Positions 9,743 to 17,757 of a DNA stretch of 56,127 nucleotides are shown here, in pieces. This DNA comes from an uncultured Nesterenkonia sp. (GTDB taxonomy: Bacteria > Actinomycetota > Actinomycetes > Actinomycetales > Micrococcaceae). The DNA is taken from assembly GCA_946222885.1 (NCBI GenBank), contig CAMIAK010000014.1, positions 1 to 56,127 on the forward strand, read 5' to 3'. The notes under the pieces are model-generated. The model was not told the DNA's origin and ran no database searches. It saw nothing but the letters and a program-made list of their open reading frames with translations. Numbering within the stretch: position 1 is the first letter of the stretch; the number at the start of each line of letters is the position of its first letter. The translations under genes were made by a program, and so were the position numbers.

Positions 9743-10717
9743 TCAGCGGATCTCGAGGAGCGTGGCCTCCGGCGGGCAGTTCAGCCGGAACTGCGCGGTG
9801 GCCGAGGTCCCGATCCCGGCTGAGACATGGAGCGGGACCTCATGGCCGCCGGGGGTGCGGATGCTGCTGAGCCCCTTGGCCTGGCGGCGCGGCAGATCGC
9901 AGTTGGTGACCAGGGCGTGCCCGCCGGGCAGGCAGACCTGCCCGCCGTGGGTGTGGCCGCAGAGGACCAGATCCGCCGAGGCGGATCGGTCCTCAGCAGG
10001 ACTGCCCGCGGAGGCGGATCGGTTCCCGGCGGCGGGAGCGGGCTGTGCGAACTGCTGCAGGATGGAGCTCACCGGGGCATGTGCGACGCCGATGCGCACG
10101 GCCTGGCCGGTGCCCTCCGGAGCCTCCGGCCAGCCCTGGAACTCGTCCAGGCCGATGTGCGGATCATCCACCCCGGAGAACAGCAGCCGCCGTCCGGCGA
10201 GCCCGGTGCTCCAGGTGGCATTGGCCAGGTTCACCCAGCCCCGCTCCTCCAGGCCGGAGAAGAAGTCCTGCCAGGGCAGCTCCACGGCGTCCTCGTCCAG
10301 TTGGGAGGGGCCGCGGAAGTAGCGCAGCGGGTTCTTCCGCTTCGGCGCGTAGTAGTCGTTGGAGCCGGGGACGAAGACGCCCGGAAGCTCGAGGAGCGGC
10401 TGCAGGGCCTCGAGGACTTCAGGGCCGGCGTCGTGGTGGGAGAGGTTGTCACCGGTGTTGATGACCAGGTCCGGCTCCAGGGCTGCCAGGCTCTTCAGCC
10501 ATTCGACCTTCTTCCGCTGGCCGGGCACGTAGTGGATGTCGGAGATGTGCAGGATGCGCAGCGGTGAGCCCGCTGCGCCGCCGAGCTCCACCTGCTGGAT
10601 GCGGGTGGTGAAGCGGGTGAGTCCGACCCGGTTCGCGTAGAGCAGCGTCCCGGCCCCGGCGAGAGCACCGGCCCCGGCGCAAGCGCCGAGGCCGGTGAGC
10701 ACGGATGAGAGCCTCAT
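9743..10717 (-). CDS. Membrane-anchored metallophosphoesterase (YkuE/YaeI-like)
   Basis: A 324-residue protein with an N-terminal hydrophobic segment (residues about 4-28, Ala/Gly-rich), probably a membrane anchor, followed by a calcineurin-like phosphoesterase domain. Metal-binding motifs are in order: DIH (about 57), GDN (about 86), GSND (about 118) and GHTHGGQ (near 260). Relatives act on UDP-diacylglucosamine or other phosphoesters at the membrane; the substrate here is unknown. An extra Ser/Ala-rich segment just before GHTH results from a 33-nt tandem duplication. It lies downstream of the class A PBP on the same strand with an 18-bp gap, so cotranscription is likely, and this pairing is common in actinobacteria. 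Confidence 0.85.
   Translation of the reverse strand: MRLSSVLTGLGACAGAGALAGAGTLLYANRVGLTRFTTRIQQVELGGAAGSPLRILHISDIHYVPGQRKKVEWLKSLAALEPDLVINTGDNLSHHDAGPEVLEALQPLLELPGVFVPGSNDYYAPKRKNPLRYFRGPSQLDEDAVELPWQDFFSGLEERGWVNLANATWSTGLAGRRLLFSGVDDPHIGLDEFQGWPEAPEGTGQAVRIGVAHAPVSSILQQFAQPAPAAGNRSASAGSPAEDRSASADLVLCGHTHGGQVCLPGGHALVTNCDLPRRQAKGLSSIRTPGGHEVPLHVSAGIGTSATAQFRLNCPPEATLLEIR
9978..10023 (-). repeat. 33-nt tandem duplication inside the phosphoesterase gene
   Basis: GAGGCGGATCGGT occurs at 9978-9990 and 10011-10023, a 33-nt period. It gives two NRSASA/DRSASA peptide copies immediately before the GHTHGG metal motif. The frame is preserved. It is probably replication slippage in a surface loop. 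Confidence 0.6.
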
Positions 10718-10735
10718 CGGAGGTCTCCGTGGGGA

Positions 10736-12922
10736 TCAGTCATCGTCATCATCGGACTGGTCGCCTCCGCCACCGCCGCCTCCGCCGACGTAGCGGCTCA
10801 TGTCCCGGCGGTCGCTGAACGGTGAGTTGTTCGAGCTGGGGAAGTCGGAGGTGTCGTAGTTCTCCGCCACGGAGTTCATGTAATCCAGCCACATGGGTCC
10901 GGCGATGGTGGAGCCGTAGAACTCCTCATAGTGCTCTCCAGCGATGGTCCGGTTGTAGAGCTGCTCGTTGCTCTCGTAGCGGCCCACCCAGGAGACGGTG
11001 GAGATGCCGCGGGTGAAGCCCAGGAACCACGTGGAGGAGGCGGTGTCGTTGGTGCCGGTCTTGCCCGCCATCGGGTAGTTCGGGTTGTTGTTCGCGATCT
11101 GGCCCTCGGCGATGTTGATCATGGTGTCGTTGACCTGGGCCACGACGTCCTCGTCCATCGCCTGCTCACAGTTGGGCTCTGCCACCTCGTACTCGTTGCC
11201 GTGGGTGTCGCTCACCTCGGTGATCGCCCGCGGGGTGCAGTACTCGCCGTCGGCTGCGAAGGCCGCGTAGGCCGCGGCCAGGTTCAGCGGGGCGACCTCC
11301 TCCGCGCCCAGCACGAAGGACGGGTTGGACGGGTCCAGGCCGGCGCCGCTGTAGGCGTGGTGGATGTCCAGGCGGTCGGTGAGCTCGGTGATGGTGCACA
11401 GGTCGCCGCCCTTGGCGGTGGCCGCCGTCGCGGTGTTCACCGAGTAGTACAGGCCGTAGTCCACGGTCATGTCCCGCTCGACGTCGTCGGCGACGTTATT
11501 GATCGGCCAGCCTTCGTCGTCGAGGATCTGGGTCTGGCCGCCCGGGAGGCAGTGGGCGTTCCAGGTGTCGTACTGCGGGTACTCGTCCACCGAGGCGTCC
11601 ACGGTGTCATCCATGGAGCCGCCCTCCTCGATGTAGGCGGCGGCCACGAAGGGCTTCAGCGTCGAGCCGGCCGCGAAGCCGCTGCTGTTGCCGAAGTCGT
11701 AGTCGGCGTTGAAGTTGATGGTGGTGTTGCCCGGGACTTCCTCGTCCGGGTCGTAGTAGGTGTTCTGCGCCATGGCCAGGATGTTGCCGGTGCCCGGCTC
11801 CACCGTGCTGATGGCCGCGCCCACACGCTCCGGATCGTCGGCCGGGATGGTGCTGCGGGCCTCCTCCTCGGCCTGCTGCTGGGCGTCCGGGTCCAGAGTG
11901 GTCACGATCCGCAGTCCGCCGCGGTTCAGCAGCTCCTCGCGGGAGCCGCGGTCCGGGCCGAAGGTCTCGTCGCTGAGGATGACCTCCTCGACGTAGTCGC
12001 AGAAGTAGTGGGCCATCTCGGCGGAGACGCAGCCGGCCTCCTCCGGGTGGATGTCCAGGCTCTCGCCCACATCCACCGCCACGGCCTCGTCGTGCTCCTC
12101 CTGGCTGATCTTGCCGGTGCGCAGCATGGCCTCCAGGACCACGTCGCGGCGGGCCTGGGAGGCCTCCGGGTTCACCTCGGGGTTGTAGCCGTTGGGGGAC
12201 TGGACCATGCCGGCCAGCACAGCCGACTGCTGGACGTCCAGCTCCGCGGCGGAGACGCCCCAGTAGTACTGGGCCGCAGCCTCGACGCCGTAGTTGCGGC
12301 CGCCCAGCAGGACGATGTTGAGGTAGCCCTCGAGGATCTCCTCCTTGGTCATCTCCTGCTCCAGGGAGACGGCCAGCCGCATCTCCTGCAGCTTGTCCGC
12401 GTAGGTCTTCTCGCCGGTGCCGGAGATGGTCAGGCGGGACTCGCCGCGCAGGTAGGCGGCGTTGATGAGCACGTTGTTCACGTACTGCATGGTGATGGTG
12501 GAGGCGCCCTGCTCGGTGGAGGAGGTCATGTTGTGGATGGCCGCACGGCTCACGCCGCGGGCGTCCACGCCGCCGTGCTCGTAGAAGCGCTCGTCCTCGA
12601 TGGCGATCATGGCGTCCTGCATCTCCTGGGAGATCTCATCGATGCCGACCGGCTCGCGGTTCTCCGCGTAGAAGGTGGCCAGCTCGGTCTGCCCGTCCTC
12701 CGCATAGATGCGCGACGGCGTCGAGAGCGGCTCCTCCTGGAGCTCGGTGGGGAGCTCCTCGAGGAGGTCGGAGCCTGCCGCGGCGGCGGCACCGCCGGTC
12801 GCGGCCAGGGGGAAGATGAGCCCCGCTGCCAGCAGGCCGCAGAGCGCGCTCACGCCCAGGAAGGACATGATCTTGCCGACCGTCGTGGCAGTGTCAAAGA
12901 GGGGGGACTTACGAGACGCCAT
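10736..12922 (-). CDS. ponA: Class A penicillin-binding protein (glycosyltransferase-transpeptidase)
   Basis: A 728-residue bifunctional peptidoglycan synthase. There is a short cytoplasmic N-terminus and a transmembrane helix (about 17-45). The GT51 glycosyltransferase domain begins near residue 70, with 'IEDERFYEHGGVD' about 108-120. The transpeptidase has Ser420-x-x-Lys423 (GSTLKP), SVN at 494-496 and KTG at 621-623, so all catalytic motifs are intact. The C-terminus ends in eight glycines and an Asp run (GGGGGGGGDQSDDDDD) rather than a PASTA domain. The start is ATG 12922 (MASRKSP); the frame extends to 13198 but that part overlaps the divergent DUF4177 gene. The phosphoesterase gene follows at 10717. 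Confidence 0.93.
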   Translation of the reverse strand: MASRKSPLFDTATTVGKIMSFLGVSALCGLLAAGLIFPLAATGGAAAAAGSDLLEELPTELQEEPLSTPSRIYAEDGQTELATFYAENREPVGIDEISQEMQDAMIAIEDERFYEHGGVDARGVSRAAIHNMTSSTEQGASTITMQYVNNVLINAAYLRGESRLTISGTGEKTYADKLQEMRLAVSLEQEMTKEEILEGYLNIVLLGGRNYGVEAAAQYYWGVSAAELDVQQSAVLAGMVQSPNGYNPEVNPEASQARRDVVLEAMLRTGKISQEEHDEAVAVDVGESLDIHPEEAGCVSAEMAHYFCDYVEEVILSDETFGPDRGSREELLNRGGLRIVTTLDPDAQQQAEEEARSTIPADDPERVGAAISTVEPGTGNILAMAQNTYYDPDEEVPGNTTINFNADYDFGNSSGFAAGSTLKPFVAAAYIEEGGSMDDTVDASVDEYPQYDTWNAHCLPGGQTQILDDEGWPINNVADDVERDMTVDYGLYYSVNTATAATAKGGDLCTITELTDRLDIHHAYSGAGLDPSNPSFVLGAEEVAPLNLAAAYAAFAADGEYCTPRAITEVSDTHGNEYEVAEPNCEQAMDEDVVAQVNDTMINIAEGQIANNNPNYPMAGKTGTNDTASSTWFLGFTRGISTVSWVGRYESNEQLYNRTIAGEHYEEFYGSTIAGPMWLDYMNSVAENYDTSDFPSSNNSPFSDRRDMSRYVGGGGGGGGDQSDDDDD

Positions 12923-12967
12923 AGCCTCTATGGTATCGGGACGGTCAAGTCCATTAGGGTGGGTGGC

Positions 12968-13138
12968 ATGTCTGCTTCCGAACCGATCCAGTGGGAATAC
13001 GCCACCATCCCCCTCATCATCCACAACACCAAGGGAATCCTCGACCAGTGGGGCGAGGACGGCTGGGAGCTGGTGACCGTGCTCCCCGGCCCGGACGGCA
13101 ACGCGCCGGTCGCCTATCTGAAGCGTCCCAGGGGCTGA
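12968..13138 (+). CDS. Small DUF4177-type protein
   Basis: A 56-residue protein starting at ATG 12968. The pattern 'WEYATIPLIIHN...ILDQWGEDGWELVTVLPGP...VAYLKRP' (residues 9-54) is that of DUF4177, a small beta-rich domain of unknown function whose 'WGxxGWELV' core is diagnostic. It sits 45 bp from the divergent PBP gene and 7 bp before the RidA-like gene, so it is probably first in an operon with it. This DUF4177-RidA order recurs in Micrococcaceae as far as I recall. Confidence 0.75.
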   Translation: MSASEPIQWEYATIPLIIHNTKGILDQWGEDGWELVTVLPGPDGNAPVAYLKRPRG

Positions 13139-13145
13139 GGCGCAC

Positions 13146-13646
13146 ATGGGCAGCGTCTCCTCCCAGGTCGAGCAGCGGCTCGCCGAAGCCGGCGTCACCG
13201 TCCCCGACGTCGTGCCCCCGGTGGCCTCCTATCAGCCTGTTGTGGTCGTGGAGGACCGCGACGGCGGCGGCATCGTCTATGTCTCCGGCCAGCTTCCGCT
13301 GGTGGAGGGGAAGCTCCCGCTGACCGGCAAGGTGGGCCGGGACGTGACCGAGGAGCAGGCCTATGACCTGGCCCGGCAGTGCGGCATCAACCTGATCGCC
13401 GCGCTCAAGCATGCCCTCGGCGAGCTCGACGGCGGCCTGGACCGGGTCACCCGGATCGCCAAAGTGGGCGGCTTCGTGGCCTCCTCCGCCGACTTCACCG
13501 GCCAGCCGCGGGTCATCAACGGCACCTCTGAGCTGCTCGGCGAGGCCTTCGGCGACGCCGGCCAGCACGCCCGCAGCGCGGTGGGCGTCAACGTCCTGCC
13601 GCTGGACACTCCGGTGGAGGTCGACCTCATCGCCCATTTCGCCTGA
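13146..13646 (+). CDS. RidA family protein (YjgF/YER057c/UK114)
   Basis: A 166-residue single-domain protein. The segments 'IVYVSGQLPLVEGKL', 'QCGINLIAALKHALGELD' and 'GQHARSAVGVNVLPLDTPVEV' are the RidA/UK114 signatures. The arginine in 'HARSAVGV' corresponds to the conserved substrate-binding Arg of deaminating RidA proteins. Canonical members hydrolyse reactive enamine/imine intermediates released by PLP enzymes. This one is longer than E. coli RidA (128 aa) and belongs to the longer actinobacterial subgroup, whose activity is less certain. It is downstream of the DUF4177 gene and 19 bp before the ATP-grasp ligase gene. Confidence 0.85.
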   Translation: MGSVSSQVEQRLAEAGVTVPDVVPPVASYQPVVVVEDRDGGGIVYVSGQLPLVEGKLPLTGKVGRDVTEEQAYDLARQCGINLIAALKHALGELDGGLDRVTRIAKVGGFVASSADFTGQPRVINGTSELLGEAFGDAGQHARSAVGVNVLPLDTPVEVDLIAHFA

Positions 13647-13665
13647 GGCTGGGATCATCTGAAGG

Positions 13666-14904
13666 ATGAAGACTGACTTTGTCCCCGTGATCGTGGGGAC
13701 CGACCTCAACGCGTACCACATGGCCGCCTCCTTCCATGAGGCCTACGGCGTGAAGCCGCATGTGCTCGGCAAGGTGCAGATGGGCTTCACCCACTACAGC
13801 ACCATCATCGATTCGGTGACCCTGGTGGAGAACCTCGACGAGGCCGAGGTGTTCGTCTCCGCGCTGCTGGACTATGCGCAGACGCTCGACGCTGGCGTCG
13901 GAGAGGGCGGGAGGACCCCGCTGGTGCTGGTGGGCACCAATGACCACTACGTCCGGCTGATCATCGAGAACGCTGAGGCCCTGGGCGCCCGCTATCTGTT
14001 CAACTATCCGAACGAGGAGCTGCTGAACGCGCTCCAGGTCAAAGAGGCCTTCTACCCGCTGGCCGAGCAGCACGGCCTGAGCATCCCGGAGACCCATATC
14101 CACCGCGTCGGGGAGCCCGTGGAGCTGGAGATCTCCCGCTTCCCGGCGATCCTCAAGCCCAGCAACGGCGTCGAGTACTACCGGAACAAGTTCGAGGGCC
14201 AGGAGAAGGTCTACCGGGTGAACTCGATGGAAGAGGTCCGCGAGGTCATCGCGACCATCGAGGCCAGCGGCTACCGGGACACCCTGATCATCCAGGACTT
14301 CATCCCCGGGGACGACACCTACATCTGGGACTCGGTGCTCTACCTCAACAGCGAGGGGAAGGCCGAGTTCGTGAACTTCGGCCAGGTGGTCCTGCAGGAG
14401 CACGAGGCCAGCGCGATCGGCAACTACACCGCCATCATCTCCCGCTTCGACCGCGAGGTGATGGAGCAGCTCAAGAGCTTCCTGGAAGCCGTCGGCTACA
14501 CCGGCATCGCGAACTTCGACCTCAAATACGACTCCCGCGACGGCGTCTTCAAAGTCCTGGAGGTCAACGTCCGCCAGGGCCGGTCCAGCTACTACGCCAC
14601 CCAGCAGGGCCAGAACCTGGCCGCCCACCTGGTGGAGGACCTGGTCCACGGCCGGCGCGGGGGTGACTGCACCTTCGTGGAGAAGGACGTGCTGTTCACC
14701 GTGGTGCCCAAGTACATCCTCAAGGAGTACGTCACCGAGCCGGCAGTCCGCGAGGACGTCACCCGCTTCATCCGGGAGAGGAAGATCGGCAACCCGCTGC
14801 ACTACCGCGGGGACAGGTCGCTGCTGCGCAAGGCCTGGTTGGCCGTGCGTGCGGCCCGCTACCGCCGCAAGTACGCCTCCGCCTCCTGGAGGGACGGGCT
14901 CTGA
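13666..14904 (+). CDS. ATP-grasp carboxylate-amine ligase (possible peptidoglycan cross-bridge ligase)
   Basis: A 412-residue soluble protein of the ATP-grasp superfamily. The N-terminal part (VIVGTDLNAYHMAASFHEAY) is a Rossmann-like domain. Nucleotide-binding elements follow in 'PAILKPSNGVEYYRNKFEGQ' (about 160-180) and 'IIQDFIPGDDTYIWDSVLYL' (about 206-225). The metal-binding region is in 'IANFDLKYDSRDGVFKVLEVNVRQGRS' (about 283-309), with acidic Asp/Glu and Asn in the usual positions. Enterococcal D-aspartate ligase, which adds D-Asp to the lysine of the stem peptide, has this architecture. Micrococcaceae with A4-alpha peptidoglycan need such an enzyme, so a cell-wall role is plausible but inferred. 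A copy of the convergent-junction repeat follows 12 bp after the stop. Confidence 0.7.
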   Translation: MKTDFVPVIVGTDLNAYHMAASFHEAYGVKPHVLGKVQMGFTHYSTIIDSVTLVENLDEAEVFVSALLDYAQTLDAGVGEGGRTPLVLVGTNDHYVRLIIENAEALGARYLFNYPNEELLNALQVKEAFYPLAEQHGLSIPETHIHRVGEPVELEISRFPAILKPSNGVEYYRNKFEGQEKVYRVNSMEEVREVIATIEASGYRDTLIIQDFIPGDDTYIWDSVLYLNSEGKAEFVNFGQVVLQEHEASAIGNYTAIISRFDREVMEQLKSFLEAVGYTGIANFDLKYDSRDGVFKVLEVNVRQGRSSYYATQQGQNLAAHLVEDLVHGRRGGDCTFVEKDVLFTVVPKYILKEYVTEPAVREDVTRFIRERKIGNPLHYRGDRSLLRKAWLAVRAARYRRKYASASWRDGL

Positions 14905-14916
14905 GTCTCCGCTCTC

Positions 14917-15011
14917 GTCCACCTGCCGGCGATTCGAGCGGGGTTATGGCCCGTATGAGACCATTTCCCGCTCCATAAGGGCTGAAACCCCAGCGGAATC
15001 CGGGGGTGGAC
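14917..15011. repeat. Convergent-junction inverted repeat, copy B (diverged)
   Basis: The left arm has GTCCACC (14917-14923), then GATTCGAGCGGGGTT (14931-14945) and GGCCC. The right arm has CATAAGGGC (14974-14982), AAACCCCAGCGGAATC (14985-15000) and GGTGGAC (15005-15011). The inner core has several mismatches but the outer GTCCACC/GGTGGAC pair is perfect and unique to this copy. It lies between the converging ligase and crp genes, followed immediately by a second hairpin at 15012. It is the most degraded of the four copies. Confidence 0.75.
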
Positions 15012-15058
15012 GCATAGGGAAGGGCCGGGGAGGAATCCTCCCCGGCCCTTCCCTATGC
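15012..15058 (-). terminator. Perfect 23-bp inverted repeat at the 3' end of crp
   Basis: GCATAGGGAAGGGCCGGGG.. (15012-15034) is the exact reverse complement of 15036-15058, around a single central base. The structure starts 9 bp beyond the crp stop on the minus strand and directly abuts repeat copy B. No T-tract follows. A very stable GC-rich hairpin of this kind is the usual actinobacterial terminator. Confidence 0.8.
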
Positions 15059-15067
15059 CTCTGAGCG

Positions 15068-15745
15068 TCAGCGGCTGCGCTGGCGGATGCGCTGGATGTC
15101 CAGGATCACCACTGCGCGTGCCTCCAGGCGAAGCCAGCCGCGCTGGACGAACTCGGCGAGTGCCTTGTTGACGGTCTCGCGGGAGGCGCCGACCAGCTGG
15201 GCCAGCTCCTCCTGGGTGAGCTCGTGGGCGACCAGCACGCCGTCGGGCGCGGGACGGCCGAAGCGGTCGGCCAGGTCCAGCAGGGCCTTGGCCACGCGGC
15301 CGGGAACGTCGGAGAAGACCAGGTCGGCCAGGGACTCGTTGGTGCGGCTCAGGCGCTGGGCCAGTGCGCGCAGCAGCTGGACGGAGACGTCCGGCGCGGA
15401 GTTGATGACCTCGCGCAGGCTCTCGTGCTTGAGCCCGGCCAGGCGGGTCTCGGAGACGGCGGTCGCCGTCGCGGTGCGCGGCGCGGGGTTGAACAGGGCC
15501 ATCTCGCCGAAGATCTCACCCGGGCCGAGCACGGCCAGCAGGTTCTCGCGGCCGTCCGGGGTGGTGCGGCCGAGCTTGATCTTGCCGGAGACGATGAAGT
15601 ACAGCTGGTCGCCCTGGTCGCCCTCGTGGAAGATGGAGGAGCCGCGGGAGAGGTCCACCTCGGAGAGTTCCGCGGTCAGAGCGGCGAAGACGTCGTCATC
15701 GACGGTCGCGAACAGGGGAGCGCGACGCAGCACTTCAAGATCCAT
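15068..15745 (-). CDS. crp: Crp/Fnr family transcriptional regulator (GlxR-like)
   Basis: A 225-residue protein with an N-terminal cyclic-nucleotide-binding domain (about 1-115; 'GEIFGEMALFNPAPRTATATA' is the phosphate-binding cassette, with the Arg that contacts cyclic phosphate). It continues with a long dimerisation helix (about 117-140) and a C-terminal winged helix-turn-helix ('LTQEELAQLVGASRETVNKALAEF', about 176-199). Start ATG 15745 follows a GAGGAAG element. It is the counterpart of C. glutamicum GlxR and M. tuberculosis Crp, global cAMP-responsive regulators. A Crp-like site lies before acs in this window. The 232-bp gap to the divergent protease gene holds no other gene that I can see. 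Confidence 0.92.
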   Translation of the reverse strand: MDLEVLRRAPLFATVDDDVFAALTAELSEVDLSRGSSIFHEGDQGDQLYFIVSGKIKLGRTTPDGRENLLAVLGPGEIFGEMALFNPAPRTATATAVSETRLAGLKHESLREVINSAPDVSVQLLRALAQRLSRTNESLADLVFSDVPGRVAKALLDLADRFGRPAPDGVLVAHELTQEELAQLVGASRETVNKALAEFVQRGWLRLEARAVVILDIQRIRQRSR

Positions 15746-15977
15746 GGGTCTTCCGTTCTTCCTCTCGAGGCACAGAAAAGATGTAAAGCATACCCGGCCG
15801 GCAGAGGGGCTGTCATGGACAGGCCGCGTGACGTCGGATACTGCTTACGAAGTTACCAGGTCGGGCCTGCCCCGGGAAACGTCCAGGAATGTTTCCCGCG
15901 CGTATGTCATTCTTATGTGGCACCGTCAAGGCTTCCAGGCACCTTGAGAGACAGACGGCGGACAGGAGCACAGCCAC

Positions 15978-17156
15978 ATGGGGATCACCCTGCTCGACGT
16001 GATTCTGGTGCTCGTGCTGATCGTCTTCCTGGTGGTCGGCCTCCGCAAGGGCCTGTGGGTCACCGTCGGCGGAGCCGCGGGCTTCCTGGTCGGGGCCGTG
16101 GCCGCCTTCTTCGCCATCCCGATGGTCGCCGGATGGGTCTCGGACCCGGTCTGGCGCGTGGTCGCCGTGCTGGCGGCCGCCGTCGTGCTCGTCGTCGCCG
16201 GCCATGCGCTGGGGACCACCGCCGGCGGTGAGGTGCAGCGGCTGTTCCGCTCGCCGGCTCTGCACACGCTGGGCTCCGTGGTGGGCGGCCTGGCGAATCT
16301 GGTGGTCGCGGTCTTCGTCATCGCTGCGCTCTCCTTCTCCGTCTCCGCGATGGGCTTCCCCACCGTCAACCAGCACATGAAGCAGTCCATGGTGCTCCAG
16401 GGCATCAACTCGTTGGTCCCGGAGCGCACCGAGGCCTGGTTCGCGCAGATCCGCACCGCAGTGATGGAGTCCGACATCCCGGAGATCGCGCAGCCGCTGG
16501 TCCCGGAGTCCACCGAGCTTCCCGACGACGTCGATCTCACCGCCCAGGCGGAGCAGACCGCCCAGGCCGTGGGACGGATCAGCGGCGTGGCCGAACAGTG
16601 CGGGCAGAGCCAGACCGGCACCGGCTTCGCGATCAGCCCCACCCGCGTGGTGACCAACGCCCACGTGATCGCCGGAGTGGGCGAGCCTTCGGTGGAGATG
16701 CCCGACGGGGAGGTCGTCACCGGCCGCACCGTCTACTTCAACCCCGGCAACGATCTGGCCATGCTCGCGGTGGATCCGCTGGACGTCCCGGCGCTGGAGC
16801 TCGGGGAGCCGGCCGGTCCCGGGACCTCGGGCTACGTCATGGGTTACCCGGCGGGCGGCCCCTTCACCGCTGGCCCGGCGGTCGTCCAGGCCCGCGACGT
16901 CTCCCAGGTCAACGACATCTACGGCGGCTCCCCCTCCGAGGTGGAGATCTACCAGCTCAACGCCGACGTCCGGCAGGGCAACTCCGGAGGCCCCCTGGTG
17001 AACCAGGACGGCCAGGTGCTCGGCGTCGTCTTCGCCCGCGCGGTGGAGGGCAGCGCCGTCGGCTTCGCGATGACCGCCGCCGAGGCCGGTGAGGTCCTCA
17101 CGAACCCGGAGGGCTTCACGGAGACGGTGTCCACCGGCCAATGCGTGGACCGCTGA
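15978..17156 (+). CDS. MarP-like membrane serine protease (CvpA domain plus trypsin-like domain)
   Basis: A 392-residue protein. Residues 1-about 130 form four hydrophobic helices of the CvpA/colicin V production type ('LLDVILVLVLIVFLVVGLRK', the rest to about 125). A periplasmic trypsin-like domain follows (about 205-390). The catalytic triad is intact: His229 (TNAHV), Asp259 (GNDLAML) and Ser336 (GNSGGP). A Cys pair (about 214 and 390) could form the disulfide known to matter in mycobacterial MarP, which protects against acid and oxidative stress by processing cell-wall hydrolases. It is transcribed divergently from crp, with GACAGGAG upstream of ATG 15978. The stop is followed by convergent-junction repeat copy C. 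Confidence 0.88.
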   Translation: MGITLLDVILVLVLIVFLVVGLRKGLWVTVGGAAGFLVGAVAAFFAIPMVAGWVSDPVWRVVAVLAAAVVLVVAGHALGTTAGGEVQRLFRSPALHTLGSVVGGLANLVVAVFVIAALSFSVSAMGFPTVNQHMKQSMVLQGINSLVPERTEAWFAQIRTAVMESDIPEIAQPLVPESTELPDDVDLTAQAEQTAQAVGRISGVAEQCGQSQTGTGFAISPTRVVTNAHVIAGVGEPSVEMPDGEVVTGRTVYFNPGNDLAMLAVDPLDVPALELGEPAGPGTSGYVMGYPAGGPFTAGPAVVQARDVSQVNDIYGGSPSEVEIYQLNADVRQGNSGGPLVNQDGQVLGVVFARAVEGSAVGFAMTAAEAGEVLTNPEGFTETVSTGQCVDR

Positions 17157-17171
17157 CGCTTCGCTCCGTGA

Positions 17172-17237
17172 TTCGAGCGGGGTTTCGGCCCTTCTGACGC
17201 GATTCTCCGCGCGATAAGGGCCATAACCCCGCTCGAA
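17172..17237. repeat. Convergent-junction inverted repeat, copy C
   Basis: The left arm TTCGAGCGGGGTT + TC + GGCCCTT (17172-17193) pairs with AAGGGCC + AT + AACCCCGCTCGAA (17216-17237). Twenty of 22 positions pair, interrupted only by a 2-nt symmetric internal loop. The 22-nt apical region contains a small GCG/CGC hairpin. The right arm ends 8 bp before the aroQ stop codon, so the element occupies most of the 88-bp gap between the converging protease and aroQ genes. Confidence 0.87.
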
Positions 17238-17244
17238 AGCAGCT

Positions 17245-17694
17245 TCAGGACTCCAGGAGCTTCACCAGACGCTCGACGGCGAAGCGGTAGCCGTCGATGC
17301 CGGCGCCGGCGATCACCGCATCGGCCACCGGAGAGACGTAGGAGTGCTTCCTGAACTCCTCACGGGCGTGGACGTTGCTGATGTGGACCTCGATCACCGG
17401 CAGCGCCACGGCCCGCAGGGCATCAGCGATGGCCACGGAGGTATGCGTATAGGCGGCCGGGTTGATCACGATCCCCGCCGCAGACCCGCGCGCCCCTTGG
17501 ATCGCGTCCACCAGAGCACCCTCATGGTTGGACTGCACGCATTCGACGTCGTACCCCAGCCTCGCGGCGGTCGCAGTGCAGAGGGCCTCCACGTCCTGCA
17601 GGGTGTCCGCCCCATACAGCCCGGGCTCCCGGCTCCCCAGCAGGTTCAGATTCGGCCCGTTGACCACCAGAATCCGAGAAGACCTCTCAGCCAC
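17245..17694 (-). CDS. aroQ: Type II 3-dehydroquinate dehydratase
   Basis: A 149-residue enzyme for the third step of the shikimate pathway (3-dehydroquinate to 3-dehydroshikimate). Type II signatures: 'ILVVNGPNLNLLGSREPGLYG' near the N-terminus with the catalytic Tyr in LYG, 'QSNHEGALVDAIQ', 'VINPAAYTHTSVAIADAL' with the catalytic His, and 'EVHISNVHAREEFRKHS'. The start is set at GTG 17694, preceded by GAGGTG about 9 bases upstream on the minus strand; the longer frame to 17772 would run into a large hairpin and exceed the family length of about 145. It is monocistronic or read from the acs side. Confidence 0.9.
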   Translation of the reverse strand: MAERSSRILVVNGPNLNLLGSREPGLYGADTLQDVEALCTATAARLGYDVECVQSNHEGALVDAIQGARGSAAGIVINPAAYTHTSVAIADALRAVALPVIEVHISNVHAREEFRKHSYVSPVADAVIAGAGIDGYRFAVERLVKLLES

Positions 17695-17757
17695 AACAAC
17701 ACACCTCACAGGAGACGACAGACGGATCTCTCCCCAGCGTACAGCCGCGGACAGAGA

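Noticed and set aside
9978..10023. Repeat element in the phosphoesterase gene
   Set aside because: It is a single 33-nt tandem duplication in a Ser/Ala-rich loop, best explained by slippage rather than by a mobile or functional element.
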